Positions 25,991 through 33,745 of a stretch of DNA of 62,252 bases are shown here, piece after piece. A program made the translations under genes and the position numbers. A model generated the notes under the pieces. It had not been told where the DNA came from, did not search any database, and saw only the letters and a program-made list of their open reading frames with translations. The DNA is from Bacteroidales bacterium (GTDB lineage Bacteria > Bacteroidota > Bacteroidia > Bacteroidales > F082), in NCBI GenBank assembly GCA_017428285.1, contig JAFRRE010000151.1:1-62252 (forward strand). The letters are read 5' to 3'. The stretch's first letter is position 1, and each line of letters opens with the position of its first letter.

Positions 25991-26018
25991 GCCGTTTTCC
26001 GGAAAATGTGTATTTTTG
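25991..26018 (+). promoter_or_regulatory. Palindromic operator and promoter of the PIN module
   Basis: TTTTCCGGAAAA (25995-26006) is a perfect palindrome, followed 4 bases later by the -7 box TATTTTTG (26011-26018). The same arrangement precedes the DUF3791/DUF3990 module at 27665-27688. Confidence 0.7.
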
Positions 26019-26042
26019 CAGCAAATAAAAACAGCTTTCATA

Positions 26043-26255
26043 ATGGATACAGCAGTTTTGAACCCAACACAAATGCACCTGTTGAAACTCTTTGCCTTCA
26101 ACAACAGCGAGGATTATGCCCGTGAGATACAGATGGTACTCATGCGCTATTTCCAGCAGAAACTTGACGAGGAGTCAGACCGACTTTGGGAGGAAGGCGT
26201 TTTGAATCAAGAGAAGTTGGACGAAATTCGCCACTTGGATCTTCATGCTATTTGA
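26043..26255 (+). CDS. Antitoxin-like partner of the PIN protein
   Basis: A 70-aa protein beginning MDTAVLNPTQMHLLKLFAFN, with EIQMVLMRYFQQKLDEESDR and a helical C-terminus. Small proteins of this pattern precede PIN-domain genes in Bacteroidales and are taken as their antitoxins (recalled). The upstream palindrome suggests autoregulation. The PIN gene starts 8 bases after the stop. The antitoxin role is inferred from context. Confidence 0.7.
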   Translation: MDTAVLNPTQMHLLKLFAFNNSEDYAREIQMVLMRYFQQKLDEESDRLWEEGVLNQEKLDEIRHLDLHAI

Positions 26256-26262
26256 TAGTGTC

Positions 26263-26667
26263 ATGGCGAGATTGGTACTTGACACGAACAGTTTGATACA
26301 ATGCGCTTCAAGTCGCAGTCCGTATCATGATTTGTGGAGGTCGTTTCAGGATGGGCGCAATGTGCTTTGTGTTACCACGGCAATTCTTGAGGAGTATGCG
26401 GAAATCCTTACAAGACTGACAAGCGAGCGGTTTTCCGAATACGTTCTCGGCGTTATCACCAACAACCCTGACACGCTTTTCGTTACCCCATATTACCACT
26501 TTTATGTGATTTACGCAGATCCTGACGATGACAAGTTTGTGGATTGTGCGGTTGCCGCCAATGCAAAATTCATCGTCACGGAGGACAACCATTTCAATGT
26601 GTTGAAAAACTATGTTTTCCCCAATGTTGAAATCATCAAATTGGACGAAATCATTCGGATGATTTAA
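26263..26667 (+). CDS. PIN-domain toxin-type protein
   Basis: A 134-aa PIN-family protein, probable RNase of a toxin-antitoxin pair. MARLVLDTNSLIQC carries the first acidic residue (Asp7), ILEEYAEIL the conserved Glu, and DPDDDKFVDCAVAANAKFIV the C-terminal acids; VTEDNHF completes the pattern. Start ATG 26263 is preferred to 26245 because it gives the canonical MxxVLDTN start and avoids overlap with the antitoxin. Confidence 0.8.
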   Translation: MARLVLDTNSLIQCASSRSPYHDLWRSFQDGRNVLCVTTAILEEYAEILTRLTSERFSEYVLGVITNNPDTLFVTPYYHFYVIYADPDDDKFVDCAVAANAKFIVTEDNHFNVLKNYVFPNVEIIKLDEIIRMI

Positions 26668-26678
26668 TCCTATTTTCC

Positions 26679-26740
26679 ACTATAATTCACTACATTCCAT
26701 GGCGCATTTGCGGAGGTGTGATAGTTTTGCAAACGTTATC
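26679..26740 (+). promoter_or_regulatory. Shared promoter module, copy 2
   Basis: ACTATAATTCACTACATTCC leads to GGCGCATTTGCGGAGGTG and the -7 box TAGTTTTG (26722-26729), then AACGTTATC, which recurs as ACCGTTATC after copy 4. The downstream gene starts at 26758. Confidence 0.7.
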
Positions 26741-26757
26741 AGAAAAACATTGTTGGA

Positions 26758-27540
26758 ATGAAAAACAAACACCCCTTCTGGACAAAACTCGATTGGCGTG
26801 GCCCTCGTCCGCTCACGCTTCGCGAACTCATTTTGAAAAGCAACTTTCAAACCATGATGGAAATCATCATCGATTTTCATTCCAAAATGGCCAACCAAGG
26901 AGGGGCATTTCTGAAAGCCTGCTATTGCATTAGGGACATGAAGGTGAAGGCGCATAGCAAGGATTACATCTTGGCAAAATATGACCCCGAATATAATGAG
27001 CCTTACATCGGCGTTCTGGAGGGAGTGAGTTGGCACGAGTGGTTAGGCTATCCCGTGAAGAGAGCCAAAGACCTGCATTGCACCGATACAAAGCTGGCCG
27101 CCATTTGTCTTTGGCATCTTACTTTCTACGGTTTTACGCCAAAGGAGCAGAAAGAAGAAGCAGAACGCTATTTTGAGAGGGTGGAAAGGGAACGCCGCAA
27201 CGACGAGATTTACTTGGCCGACGATTTGTATGATGATGATTACATCAAGGAAGCGGCTTGGAGTGGCAGGACGAGGATACAGGACGAGGTTTTGGAAAGG
27301 CTGTTTACCCCAGAAGAAATCGTCGAAATCAAGCGAATCCGCAAGGAAAAGCTGGATGAAGAAAACGCAAGCTATGATGCGGCAGAAGCTGAAGAGAGAA
27401 AGCAACTGGAGCAAGAAGCGGCCTTGAAATTGGAATTGAGGAAGAAGGCCGAGCAAGAGAAGCGGGAAGAATGGTATCGCAAACGCAGACAAAACAGATG
27501 GAAAAATCGTAGAAAGAAACGCCGCTGTTGGTGCGATTAA
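26758..27540 (+). CDS. DUF6557-like protein with a basic coiled-coil tail
   Basis: A 260-aa cytoplasmic protein. Residues about 18-125 match the recalled DUF6557 style: LTLRELILKSNFQTMMEIII, YIGVLEGVSWHEWLGYPVK and LAAICLWHLTFYGFTPKEQ. Residues about 185-245 are a charged coiled coil (EERKQLEQEAALKLELRKK), ending in a very basic tail RKRRQNRWKNRRKKRRC that could bind nucleic acid. It has its own promoter module. Function unknown. Confidence 0.55.
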   Translation: MKNKHPFWTKLDWRGPRPLTLRELILKSNFQTMMEIIIDFHSKMANQGGAFLKACYCIRDMKVKAHSKDYILAKYDPEYNEPYIGVLEGVSWHEWLGYPVKRAKDLHCTDTKLAAICLWHLTFYGFTPKEQKEEAERYFERVERERRNDEIYLADDLYDDDYIKEAAWSGRTRIQDEVLERLFTPEEIVEIKRIRKEKLDEENASYDAAEAEERKQLEQEAALKLELRKKAEQEKREEWYRKRRQNRWKNRRKKRRCWCD

Positions 27541-27660
27541 CACGGATGTCCATGAAATCGAAGATTCAGCGAAGCAAATGATTCACGAATTTTCATTAAT
27601 TATTTTTGATTATTTGTGGCAAATTGATGGTAATTCGTGTTTCTTAAAAACCAATCTCTG

Positions 27661-27688
27661 CTGTTTTTCCGGAAAATGTGTATTTTTG
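27661..27688 (+). promoter_or_regulatory. Palindromic operator and promoter of the DUF3990 module
   Basis: TTTTCCGGAAAA (27665-27676), 4-base spacer and -7 box TATTTTTG (27681-27688). This is almost identical to 25991-26018. Confidence 0.7.
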
Positions 27689-27711
27689 CGGCTGTAACAA
27701 ATCCATGTTCG

Positions 27712-27927
27712 ATGAGCAAGTACCAGATACCTTATACCAATGCTTGCATCCGCGCCTTCGGGCGTCGGTTTCAACTGCCTACCAAGGAAGCGTTCATGTA
27801 TCTGTTGCGTTTCAGGGGCATAGCTTTCCTTGTGGATTTCTACGAGATTGAGCATTTGCAGTCCATCGAGGACGCGGTGGATGACCTCATTGTCTGCTGC
27901 CAAAACAACGGAGGGTATTTGGCATGA
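27712..27927 (+). CDS. DUF3791-like small protein
   Basis: A 71-aa protein: ACIRAFGRRFQLPTKEAFMY, LLRFRGIAFLVDFYEIEHLQ and SIEDAVDDLIVCCQNNGG. This is the DUF3791 pattern as recalled; such proteins pair with DUF3990 genes and are presumed antitoxins. Start ATG 27712 excludes an upstream run that would be translated through the promoter. It overlaps the next gene by 4 bases. Confidence 0.7.
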   Translation: MSKYQIPYTNACIRAFGRRFQLPTKEAFMYLLRFRGIAFLVDFYEIEHLQSIEDAVDDLIVCCQNNGGYLA

Positions 27928-28394
27928 TTCTTTACCACGGCACAAATATGGATTTCGATGTCATCGACCTTTCAAAGTCGTCCCCATACAAAGACTTCGG
28001 CAGGGGCTTCTATCTGACTGACATTCGGCATCAGGCAGAAGAAATGGCTTCCAAGAAAACTTCGCTTTTCCGAGGTTCGGCTGTCGTGCAAGAATACGAA
28101 TTTGATGAAACTTGGCTAGAATCATCGGAATTGAAAGTGATGATGTTTCAGTCGGCCACCCGGGAATGGGCTGAGTTCATTTTCAACAACCGCAACAGAA
28201 ACACGCATTTCCAGCATGATTACGACATTGTGTTTGGACCCATAGCCAATGACGGAGTGGCCTATCTCTTGGGCCGATATGAAGAAGGCACGATGACCAT
28301 TGAAGAACTGGCTGAAGAGTTGGAATACAGGGATTTGAACAACCAGTATTATTTCGGTACAGAACGGGCTGTCAAACTATTGAAAAGGCTATGA
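27924..28394 (+). CDS. DUF3990 protein, ADP-ribosyltransferase-like toxin
   Basis: A 156-aa protein whose start MILYHGTNMDFDVIDLSKS and DFGRGFYLTDIRHQAEEMAS fit the NAD-binding His and Tyr motifs of the ADP-ribosyltransferase fold, as in DUF3990 (recalled). A possible C-terminal motif is FGPIANDGVAYLL with later Glu residues. It lies between two small genes, and all overlap by ATGA-type junctions, so the unit is one operon. Toxicity and target are inference. Confidence 0.72.
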   Translation: MILYHGTNMDFDVIDLSKSSPYKDFGRGFYLTDIRHQAEEMASKKTSLFRGSAVVQEYEFDETWLESSELKVMMFQSATREWAEFIFNNRNRNTHFQHDYDIVFGPIANDGVAYLLGRYEEGTMTIEELAEELEYRDLNNQYYFGTERAVKLLKRL

Positions 28395-28615
28395 GTGAGA
28401 AGCAAATACAGGATTATTTGGTGAATCGAATCGTTGACCAGTTGACCACCTTCCTTATTGAGGACATAGGGATGGGCATCAGTGAGGCTTTGGAAACGGT
28501 ATATTCCTCACATGTCTATGACCTGCTTCAAATCAAGGAAGGGGATTTGTTTTCGCAAAGCCCTTCGTATGTCTATGAGTTGCTGAAGAAAGAACTTCCA
28601 ACAAAAGCCTCTTAA
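28391..28615 (+). CDS. Small protein, third gene of the DUF3990 module
   Basis: A 74-aa helical protein: QDYLVNRIVDQLTTFLIEDI, GMGISEALETVYSSHVYDLL and FSQSPSYVYELLKKEL. Proteins with the SPSYVYELL ending commonly accompany DUF3990 genes in Bacteroidales (recalled). It may be a second antitoxin component. It starts within the stop of the toxin-like gene. Confidence 0.65.
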   Translation: MSEKQIQDYLVNRIVDQLTTFLIEDIGMGISEALETVYSSHVYDLLQIKEGDLFSQSPSYVYELLKKELPTKAS

Positions 28616-28631
28616 TCGGATGCCTTTTGTT

Positions 28632-28680
28632 CCCTTTACTATATTCCATATTCCGTGGCGCATCGGCAAAGGTGCGATGG
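28632..28680 (+). repeat. Shared promoter module, copy 3, broken
   Basis: CCCTTTACTATATTCCATAT and GGCGCATCGGCAAAGGTGCG match copies 2 and 4, but the sequence departs at the -7 box and joins a gene fragment (28687). No promoter remains. Confidence 0.6.
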
Positions 28681-28686
28681 CTAACC

Positions 28687-28756
28687 CCTCGAAGACTACA
28701 TCCGAAACGAGGTGTATAAGCTTTGCAGCGATGAGGAAATCAAGTTGCGGCGGTAA
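28687..28756 (+). pseudogene. 3' fragment duplicating the gene at 25102
   Basis: CCTCGAAGACTACATCCGAA onward is near-identical to 25362-25428 and encodes LEDYIRNEVYKLCSDEEIKL then a stop at 28754-28756. Only the last 20 or so codons are present. Confidence 0.75.
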
Positions 28757-28783
28757 GGATTTTATCTTTTTGTAATTAGGTAT

Positions 28784-28868
28784 ATTCCGTAAAAATCGCT
28801 ATTTTTTCGGAATCAATTCCGAAAAAATCATAATATTTTCGGAATTTAATGCTTTTTGTGTATATTTG
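28784..28868 (+). promoter_or_regulatory. Two 30 bp inverted-repeat operators (32 bp period) and promoter
   Basis: ATTCCGTAAAAATC..TTTTTTCGGAAT (28784-28813) and ATTCCGAAAAAATC..ATTTTCGGAAT (28816-28845) are two palindromic units 32 bases apart. A -7 box TATATTTG follows (28861-28868). They precede the DUF4143 ATPase gene and overlap the -33 region. Confidence 0.75.
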
Positions 28869-28891
28869 CAGCGGCATTAACACAAATAGGT

Positions 28892-30013
28892 ATGATTGTA
28901 CGTGAACTCGAGAATAAGGTTAGACAGAGACTGTTTACTGGGAAAGCCATTATCTTGATGGGTGCCCGCCAAGTAGGCAAAACCACTTTGTTGAAACAGC
29001 TTTTTTCTGGCAATGACGATGTTTATTGGATGAGCGGCGACGACAGCGATGTGAGGAGCTTGTTTGAAAACATTTCTGCGACACGATTAAGGGCCGTTAT
29101 GGGAAACAGGCGCGTTCTTGTCGTTGACGAGGCCCAACGTATCACCGATATAGGTGTCAAACTGAAACTGGTGACAGACCAGATGCCCGATGTGCAGCTT
29201 GTCGCCACGGGAAGTTCCTCGTTCGACTTGGCCAATAAGGTCAATGAGCCTCTTACGGGCCGCAAATGGGAGTATCGGATGTTTCCGCTCTCTTTCTCGG
29301 AGATGGTAGCGCATACTGGTCTGCTTGAGGAGAAACGGATGCTCCCTCATCGCCTCGTTTACGGCAGTTATCCCGATGTGGTCACGCATCCTGGCGACGA
29401 AACCGTCATTCTTAACCAACTGACAGAAAGTTATTTGTACAAAGACATATTGGAGTTCGACCGAATACACAAACCTGATAAGCTGATGAAACTGCTGCAG
29501 GCGCTCGCTTGGCAGATAGGCTCTGAGGTTTCGTTCAATGAACTCGCCCAGCTCTGCGGCCTTGACGCAAAAACCGTGGAGAGCTATGTGACCATATTAG
29601 AGCAGGCTTATATCATTTTCCGCCTCGGTTCTTTCAGCCGTAACCTTCGCAATGAATTGAAATATAGCCGAAAAATCTATTTTTATGACAATGGAATACG
29701 CAACTCCTTGATACACAATTTTACGCAAATCGAAAGCAGAAGCGATGCGGGTGAGCTATTTGAGAATTATATGGTCTCGGAACGCATGAAACGCAAAGTC
29801 GCGACCGACAATTATGCAGGGAGTTGGTTTTGGCGCACCACGGCACAAAAGGAGGTGGACTACATTGAGGAGAGAGATGGACAGATAAATGCTTTTGAGT
29901 TCAAATGGAATCCTTCAAAGAAGACTTCAGCACCGCTCTCGTTCAGAAACGCTTATCTGGAAGCTGTTTTCTCTGTGATCAATCGCGATAATATCGAGGA
30001 TTTCCTACTTTAA
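28892..30013 (+). CDS. AAA_14/DUF4143 ATPase, copy 1
   Basis: A 373-aa P-loop ATPase. Walker A is MGARQVGKTT (23-32) and Walker B RVLVVDEAQ (74-82); ATGSSSFDLANK is the sensor-type motif. The DUF4143 winged-helix region follows (YLYKDILEFD, LAQLCGLDAKTVESYVTILE). The C-terminal PD-(D/E)xK-like part reads EVDYIEERDGQINAFEFKW, with the lysine kept. Family function is unknown. ATG 28892 is chosen; an upstream in-frame start lies before the promoter's transcription start. Two other copies flank hsdR, and a remnant of a fourth lies at 34172. Confidence 0.85.
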   Translation: MIVRELENKVRQRLFTGKAIILMGARQVGKTTLLKQLFSGNDDVYWMSGDDSDVRSLFENISATRLRAVMGNRRVLVVDEAQRITDIGVKLKLVTDQMPDVQLVATGSSSFDLANKVNEPLTGRKWEYRMFPLSFSEMVAHTGLLEEKRMLPHRLVYGSYPDVVTHPGDETVILNQLTESYLYKDILEFDRIHKPDKLMKLLQALAWQIGSEVSFNELAQLCGLDAKTVESYVTILEQAYIIFRLGSFSRNLRNELKYSRKIYFYDNGIRNSLIHNFTQIESRSDAGELFENYMVSERMKRKVATDNYAGSWFWRTTAQKEVDYIEERDGQINAFEFKWNPSKKTSAPLSFRNAYLEAVFSVINRDNIEDFLL

Positions 30014-30070
30014 TCCACTACATTCCATTGCGCATCGATAGTGGCACGGTATTTTTGCGACCGTTATCAA
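30014..30070 (+). promoter_or_regulatory. Shared promoter module, copy 4
   Basis: CCACTACATTCCATTGCGCA then CACGG and the -7 box TATTTTTG (30050-30057), followed by ACCGTTATC. It begins at the stop of the ATPase gene. Confidence 0.7.
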
Positions 30071-30082
30071 AAACAACGCACA

Positions 30083-30259
30083 ATGGGATTCTTCATCTTT
30101 ATTGATTATCTTATCGGACTGATTGTCCTCATTAGGATTCATGCGCCGTGGTGGGCGTGGGCCATCTATGTCTTCAGCGTATTGGTGTGGATTGTGATTG
30201 GGGTTTCGGGTGGAAGTGGAAGTGACAACAAAACAACAGACGAGCTAAGGCAGGAGTAG
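30083..30259 (+). CDS. Small membrane protein, 58 aa (paralogue of 24560)
   Basis: The protein begins MGFFIFIDYLIGLIVLIRIH, continues APWWAWAIYVFSVLVWIVIG and ends with a polar tail rich in Ser, Gly and Asp. Two membrane helices are joined by a WW-containing turn. It aligns with the 55-aa protein at 24560 without gaps over about 45 residues. It is served by its own copy of the shared promoter. Function unknown. Confidence 0.6.
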   Translation: MGFFIFIDYLIGLIVLIRIHAPWWAWAIYVFSVLVWIVIGVSGGSGSDNKTTDELRQE

Positions 30260-30278
30260 CCATAGAACAGGTCTATTG

Positions 30279-31199
30279 TCAGTTAAAACAATTCCTTTCT
30301 TTTTTAATCGCTGCAACTAACTCATCGCTGATGTTGTTCCCGATCTGACGGCAGACATCTTGACTCCAGCGTTGTGCCATCTCGACGCGTGAGGCTTGGT
30401 TGTCCAAGCCTTGCAGCATAGCGTAAATGTAACCCGCATTGAAATTGTCGCCCGCTCCGACTGTGCTGACTGTCTCTATTGCCTGCACGGGATAGGTCTC
30501 GCAGCCATCAGGCGTATAGACACGAATCAACCGAGGTCCATCAGTCAGAATCAATGTTTGGCATAAGCGGCTCACTTGGTCATAGATGGCACCTCCATCT
30601 TGCAAACCCAACATATAGTCGAAATCCTCCATCGAGCCGCGCACCACATTGGCCAGGCTCATATTCTCCTCGATATTGGATCTCACCTCCGGCAAGTCGA
30701 CAATATGGTTTTTGCGGAAGTTCACGTCATAATAGAGCCATGCACCCGCCTCGTTTGCGGCACGCAACAAACCGCCCACGACAGGCCGTATGGCAGGGTT
30801 GATGGCGAAGAATGAACCGAAAAGCACCACGTCGTCTTTTCCCAGTTGAGGCACATTCCCGTCCAACCAAACTGACGCATGGTCTTTGTAAAACAAGTAT
30901 TGCGCGTCGTTGTGTTCGTTCAAGAAAGCCAGCGTGATATGCGACTTGGCATTCTCATGGCGGCAGACATATTCCGACGACACGCCATTGTCTTGCAGAA
31001 AGCGGCAGATGATGTCGCCCACATGGTCGCCGCCCACTTCGGTCAACATGGCGCAGGGTACGCCTGCCCGTCCAAGCGAAACAATGCTGTTGAAGGTCGA
31101 GCCACCGGGAACGGCTTTCTGCGGCTGGTCGTTCTTGAACAGGATATCCAACACGGTCTCACCGATGCCTATTACGCGTTTTTTGGTCATGTTATTCAT
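30279..31199 (-). CDS. PfkB family carbohydrate kinase (fructokinase-like)
   Basis: A sugar kinase of about 306 aa. RVIGIGETVLDILFKND and VPGGSTFNSIVSLGRAG are the N-terminal substrate-binding motifs. The C-terminal signature is VSTVGAGDNFNAGYIYAML, containing the GAGD anion hole and catalytic Asp. The substrate is likely a sugar such as fructose or a nucleoside, but no neighbour indicates which. Start ATG 31199 matches the family N-terminus; an upstream frame is not conserved. It lies in the accessory zone but is a normal full-length gene. Confidence 0.85.
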   Translation of the reverse strand: MNNMTKKRVIGIGETVLDILFKNDQPQKAVPGGSTFNSIVSLGRAGVPCAMLTEVGGDHVGDIICRFLQDNGVSSEYVCRHENAKSHITLAFLNEHNDAQYLFYKDHASVWLDGNVPQLGKDDVVLFGSFFAINPAIRPVVGGLLRAANEAGAWLYYDVNFRKNHIVDLPEVRSNIEENMSLANVVRGSMEDFDYMLGLQDGGAIYDQVSRLCQTLILTDGPRLIRVYTPDGCETYPVQAIETVSTVGAGDNFNAGYIYAMLQGLDNQASRVEMAQRWSQDVCRQIGNNISDELVAAIKKERNCFN

Positions 31200-31315
31200 A
31201 CTGTTGTCTCTTTCGTATGGCTGCAAAGATACAAAAAGCCGTCTTTTAATCGTAGATTGATAGCTATATGTCATTGTTTTTTTCGTATTTTTGACCACTG
31301 AAAAAATAAGTTCTC

Positions 31316-31960
31316 ATGCAGTCGCTTGTCAAACAATCCTCAAACAAAATTTGCTACATGATCCTACCAGAGGGAATCAAGGGCGATTTGTATGATGGAT
31401 TGAAAGGATTATCGGAAAAATATGGCGTTTCCATTGTTGTGATAGAAGATGTCAACTGGAACGATGACATGACACCGTGGCCAGCGATAGGTGTATTTAA
31501 GAAAGCGAAACCCTTTGGAGGGAGGGCGGCATCGTTCCTCAACAAGCTGACTAATGAGATTATCCCTAACACGGAAAGGGAGCTGGGGATAGAGAATGCC
31601 GAAAGGACCCTCTTGGGCGTTTCGTTATCGGGTTTGTTTGCGGTATGGGCTGCTTTCAATACTGATGTGTTTGCCAACATCATCAGTATTTCCGGTTCGC
31701 TGTGGTACGATGGCTTCATCGAGTGGATGAAGGAGCAAACACCATCATCTTGGTTGAAAAAGGTTTGCATGCTGTTGGGCGAAAAGGAGAAGAACGCCAA
31801 GGACAAACGGATGGCGACAGTGGAGGAAAGGACCCTTGCCGCTGCTAACCTACTGAAGTCGAAAACCCAAGCTGACGTTGTATTCGAACTCGTTGAAGGA
31901 ACGCATTTCTCGCCGATTATGCCCAGGTTGGAGCGGGCGTTTGAGGTGGTGTTCGGATAA
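31316..31960 (+). CDS. Alpha/beta-hydrolase fold esterase
   Basis: A 214-aa cytoplasmic esterase-like protein. The nucleophile elbow is LLGVSLSGLFAVWAA (Ser about 103), followed by ISISGSLWYDGF and a catalytic-His candidate in VEGTHFSPIMP. There is no signal peptide. It resembles short putative esterases of the EntES/Fes type. A TATTTTTG box lies at 31286-31293. Substrate unknown. Confidence 0.75.
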   Translation: MQSLVKQSSNKICYMILPEGIKGDLYDGLKGLSEKYGVSIVVIEDVNWNDDMTPWPAIGVFKKAKPFGGRAASFLNKLTNEIIPNTERELGIENAERTLLGVSLSGLFAVWAAFNTDVFANIISISGSLWYDGFIEWMKEQTPSSWLKKVCMLLGEKEKNAKDKRMATVEERTLAAANLLKSKTQADVVFELVEGTHFSPIMPRLERAFEVVFG

Positions 31961-32236
31961 TACCGAGAAACAGCTGCAATCATCGCAGATAAGCACGAGC
32001 TGCTGCCAACACTCCACGACGATGGAATGATTGATTACCACAAGATAGGATACGATTATGATAGGTGTTTGGACCGTTACACTGACGATCACATTAGGGT
32101 TTGCAAAGATAACCAAATTGAACCATTTTTTCTTTTTCCCTATATAGATAATAGAGATAGAGATAAAAATGGTTGTAGCTATAATTGTCCGGGGGAAATG
32201 GGTGAAGTTTGTGGCAGATTGATTATTTTTGCACCT

Positions 32237-33745
32237 GTGAAGCAACGTACCTACATAGCCATAGATTTGAAGTCCTTCTACGCATCAGTAGAATGTGTGG
32301 AGCGCAGTCTTGATCCTCTGACTACAAACCTGGTCGTTGCTGATGAAAGCCGTACCGAGAAAACCATTTGTCTCGCTGTGTCACCGTCCCTGAAATCATA
32401 CGGAATCCCTGGCCGTCCTCGTCTGTTTGAGGTGGTGCAGAAGGTCGCAGAGGTGAATCGTGAGCGGAAGAGGCACATCGCAGGCTATCAGTTTCACGGC
32501 AAATCCTATCTTGATGCAGAACTGAAGGCCAATCCGGACTGGGAAGTGGATTATCTCATTGCGCCGCCGAGGATGGCATATTACATCGACTATAGTACAA
32601 GGATATACCAGGTCTATCTGAAATACATTGCCCCTGAAGATATATACCCTTATTCCATAGACGAAGTTTTCATAGATGCCACAGATTACTTGGAGAGCTA
32701 TAAGATGACCGCCCATGAGTTGGCTCTGAAGATGGTTAGGGATGTGCTGAAGGAGACGGGTATCACAGCTACAGCGGGTATTGGATCAAATATGTATCTC
32801 TGCAAGGTGGCTATGGATATTGAGGCCAAGCATATTCCTCCTGATAAAGACGGTGTGAGGATAGCTGAACTCGATGAAATGAGTTATCGCCAAAAGCTCT
32901 GGAATCACAAGCCACTGACGAATTTCTGGCGTGTGGGAAAGGGAATGGCGAAGAAGTTGGAAGAACACGGTATGGACACTATGGGTAAGGTGGCACGTTG
33001 TAGCATAGAGAACGAGGAACTTCTATACAGCCTCTTCGGTGTGAACGCTGAACTTCTCATCGACCACGCTTGGGGATGGGAACCTGTCGGAATGAAGGAG
33101 GTCAAAGCATACAAACCGGAGACCAATTCAATCAGCAACGGGCAAGTGCTGTCAGTGGGATATGACTACAAAAAGGCTAAGGTTGTGGTGCTTGAGATGG
33201 CCGATGATGTGGCATTGAATCTCGTAAAGCATCATCTTGTGGCGGATCAAATTGTCCTGACCATCAACTACGATGCTGAGAACCTGACCAACCCGGAATT
33301 GAGGTCGAAGTATTTTGGTGAGATTACGACCGACTATTATGGCAGACAAGTTCCAAAACACGCCCACGGAACGGCTAATCTGGAAAAGCCTACTTCTTCT
33401 GGGAAAGTCATCGCACAGGCGGTAAAGGATTTGTATGTGAAGATAGTCAATCCCAACCTTCTTGTACGCCGAATCAACCTGACTGTGAATCATGTCGTAA
33501 ATGAAGAGGAAGCAGCATCACTGACTCAACCATCCGAACAACTTGACCTTTTTACCGACTACGAGGAGAAAGCACGGGATGACGAGGAAAAAGCTCTTGA
33601 TTTGGCTAAGGAACGGAAGGTGCAAGAGGCATTGCTAGATATAAAGGAGAAATTCGGGAAGAACGCCATCCTGAAAGGCTTGAACTTTGAGGAAGGTGCG
33701 ACAGCCAAGGAACGCAACCAACAGATAGGAGGCCACAAGGCATGA
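32237..33745 (+). CDS. Y-family DNA polymerase (UmuC/DinB-like)
   Basis: Translesion polymerase, 502 aa. RTYIAIDLKSFYASVECVER gives the first catalytic Asp; YSIDEVFIDATDYL holds the SIDE motif. The thumb region TATAGIGSNMYLCKVAMDIE and little-finger-type C-terminus are present. The start is taken as GTG 32237; upstream in-frame codons are unlike the family. The -7 box TATTTTTG (32224-32231) ends 5 bases before the GTG, so the mRNA would be nearly leaderless. The next gene overlaps by ATGA. Confidence 0.85.
   Translation: MKQRTYIAIDLKSFYASVECVERSLDPLTTNLVVADESRTEKTICLAVSPSLKSYGIPGRPRLFEVVQKVAEVNRERKRHIAGYQFHGKSYLDAELKANPDWEVDYLIAPPRMAYYIDYSTRIYQVYLKYIAPEDIYPYSIDEVFIDATDYLESYKMTAHELALKMVRDVLKETGITATAGIGSNMYLCKVAMDIEAKHIPPDKDGVRIAELDEMSYRQKLWNHKPLTNFWRVGKGMAKKLEEHGMDTMGKVARCSIENEELLYSLFGVNAELLIDHAWGWEPVGMKEVKAYKPETNSISNGQVLSVGYDYKKAKVVVLEMADDVALNLVKHHLVADQIVLTINYDAENLTNPELRSKYFGEITTDYYGRQVPKHAHGTANLEKPTSSGKVIAQAVKDLYVKIVNPNLLVRRINLTVNHVVNEEEAASLTQPSEQLDLFTDYEEKARDDEEKALDLAKERKVQEALLDIKEKFGKNAILKGLNFEEGATAKERNQQIGGHKA

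Noticed and set aside
32027..32236. 70-codon upstream extension of the Y-family polymerase
   Set aside because: Unlike the family N-terminus and upstream of the likely transcription start.
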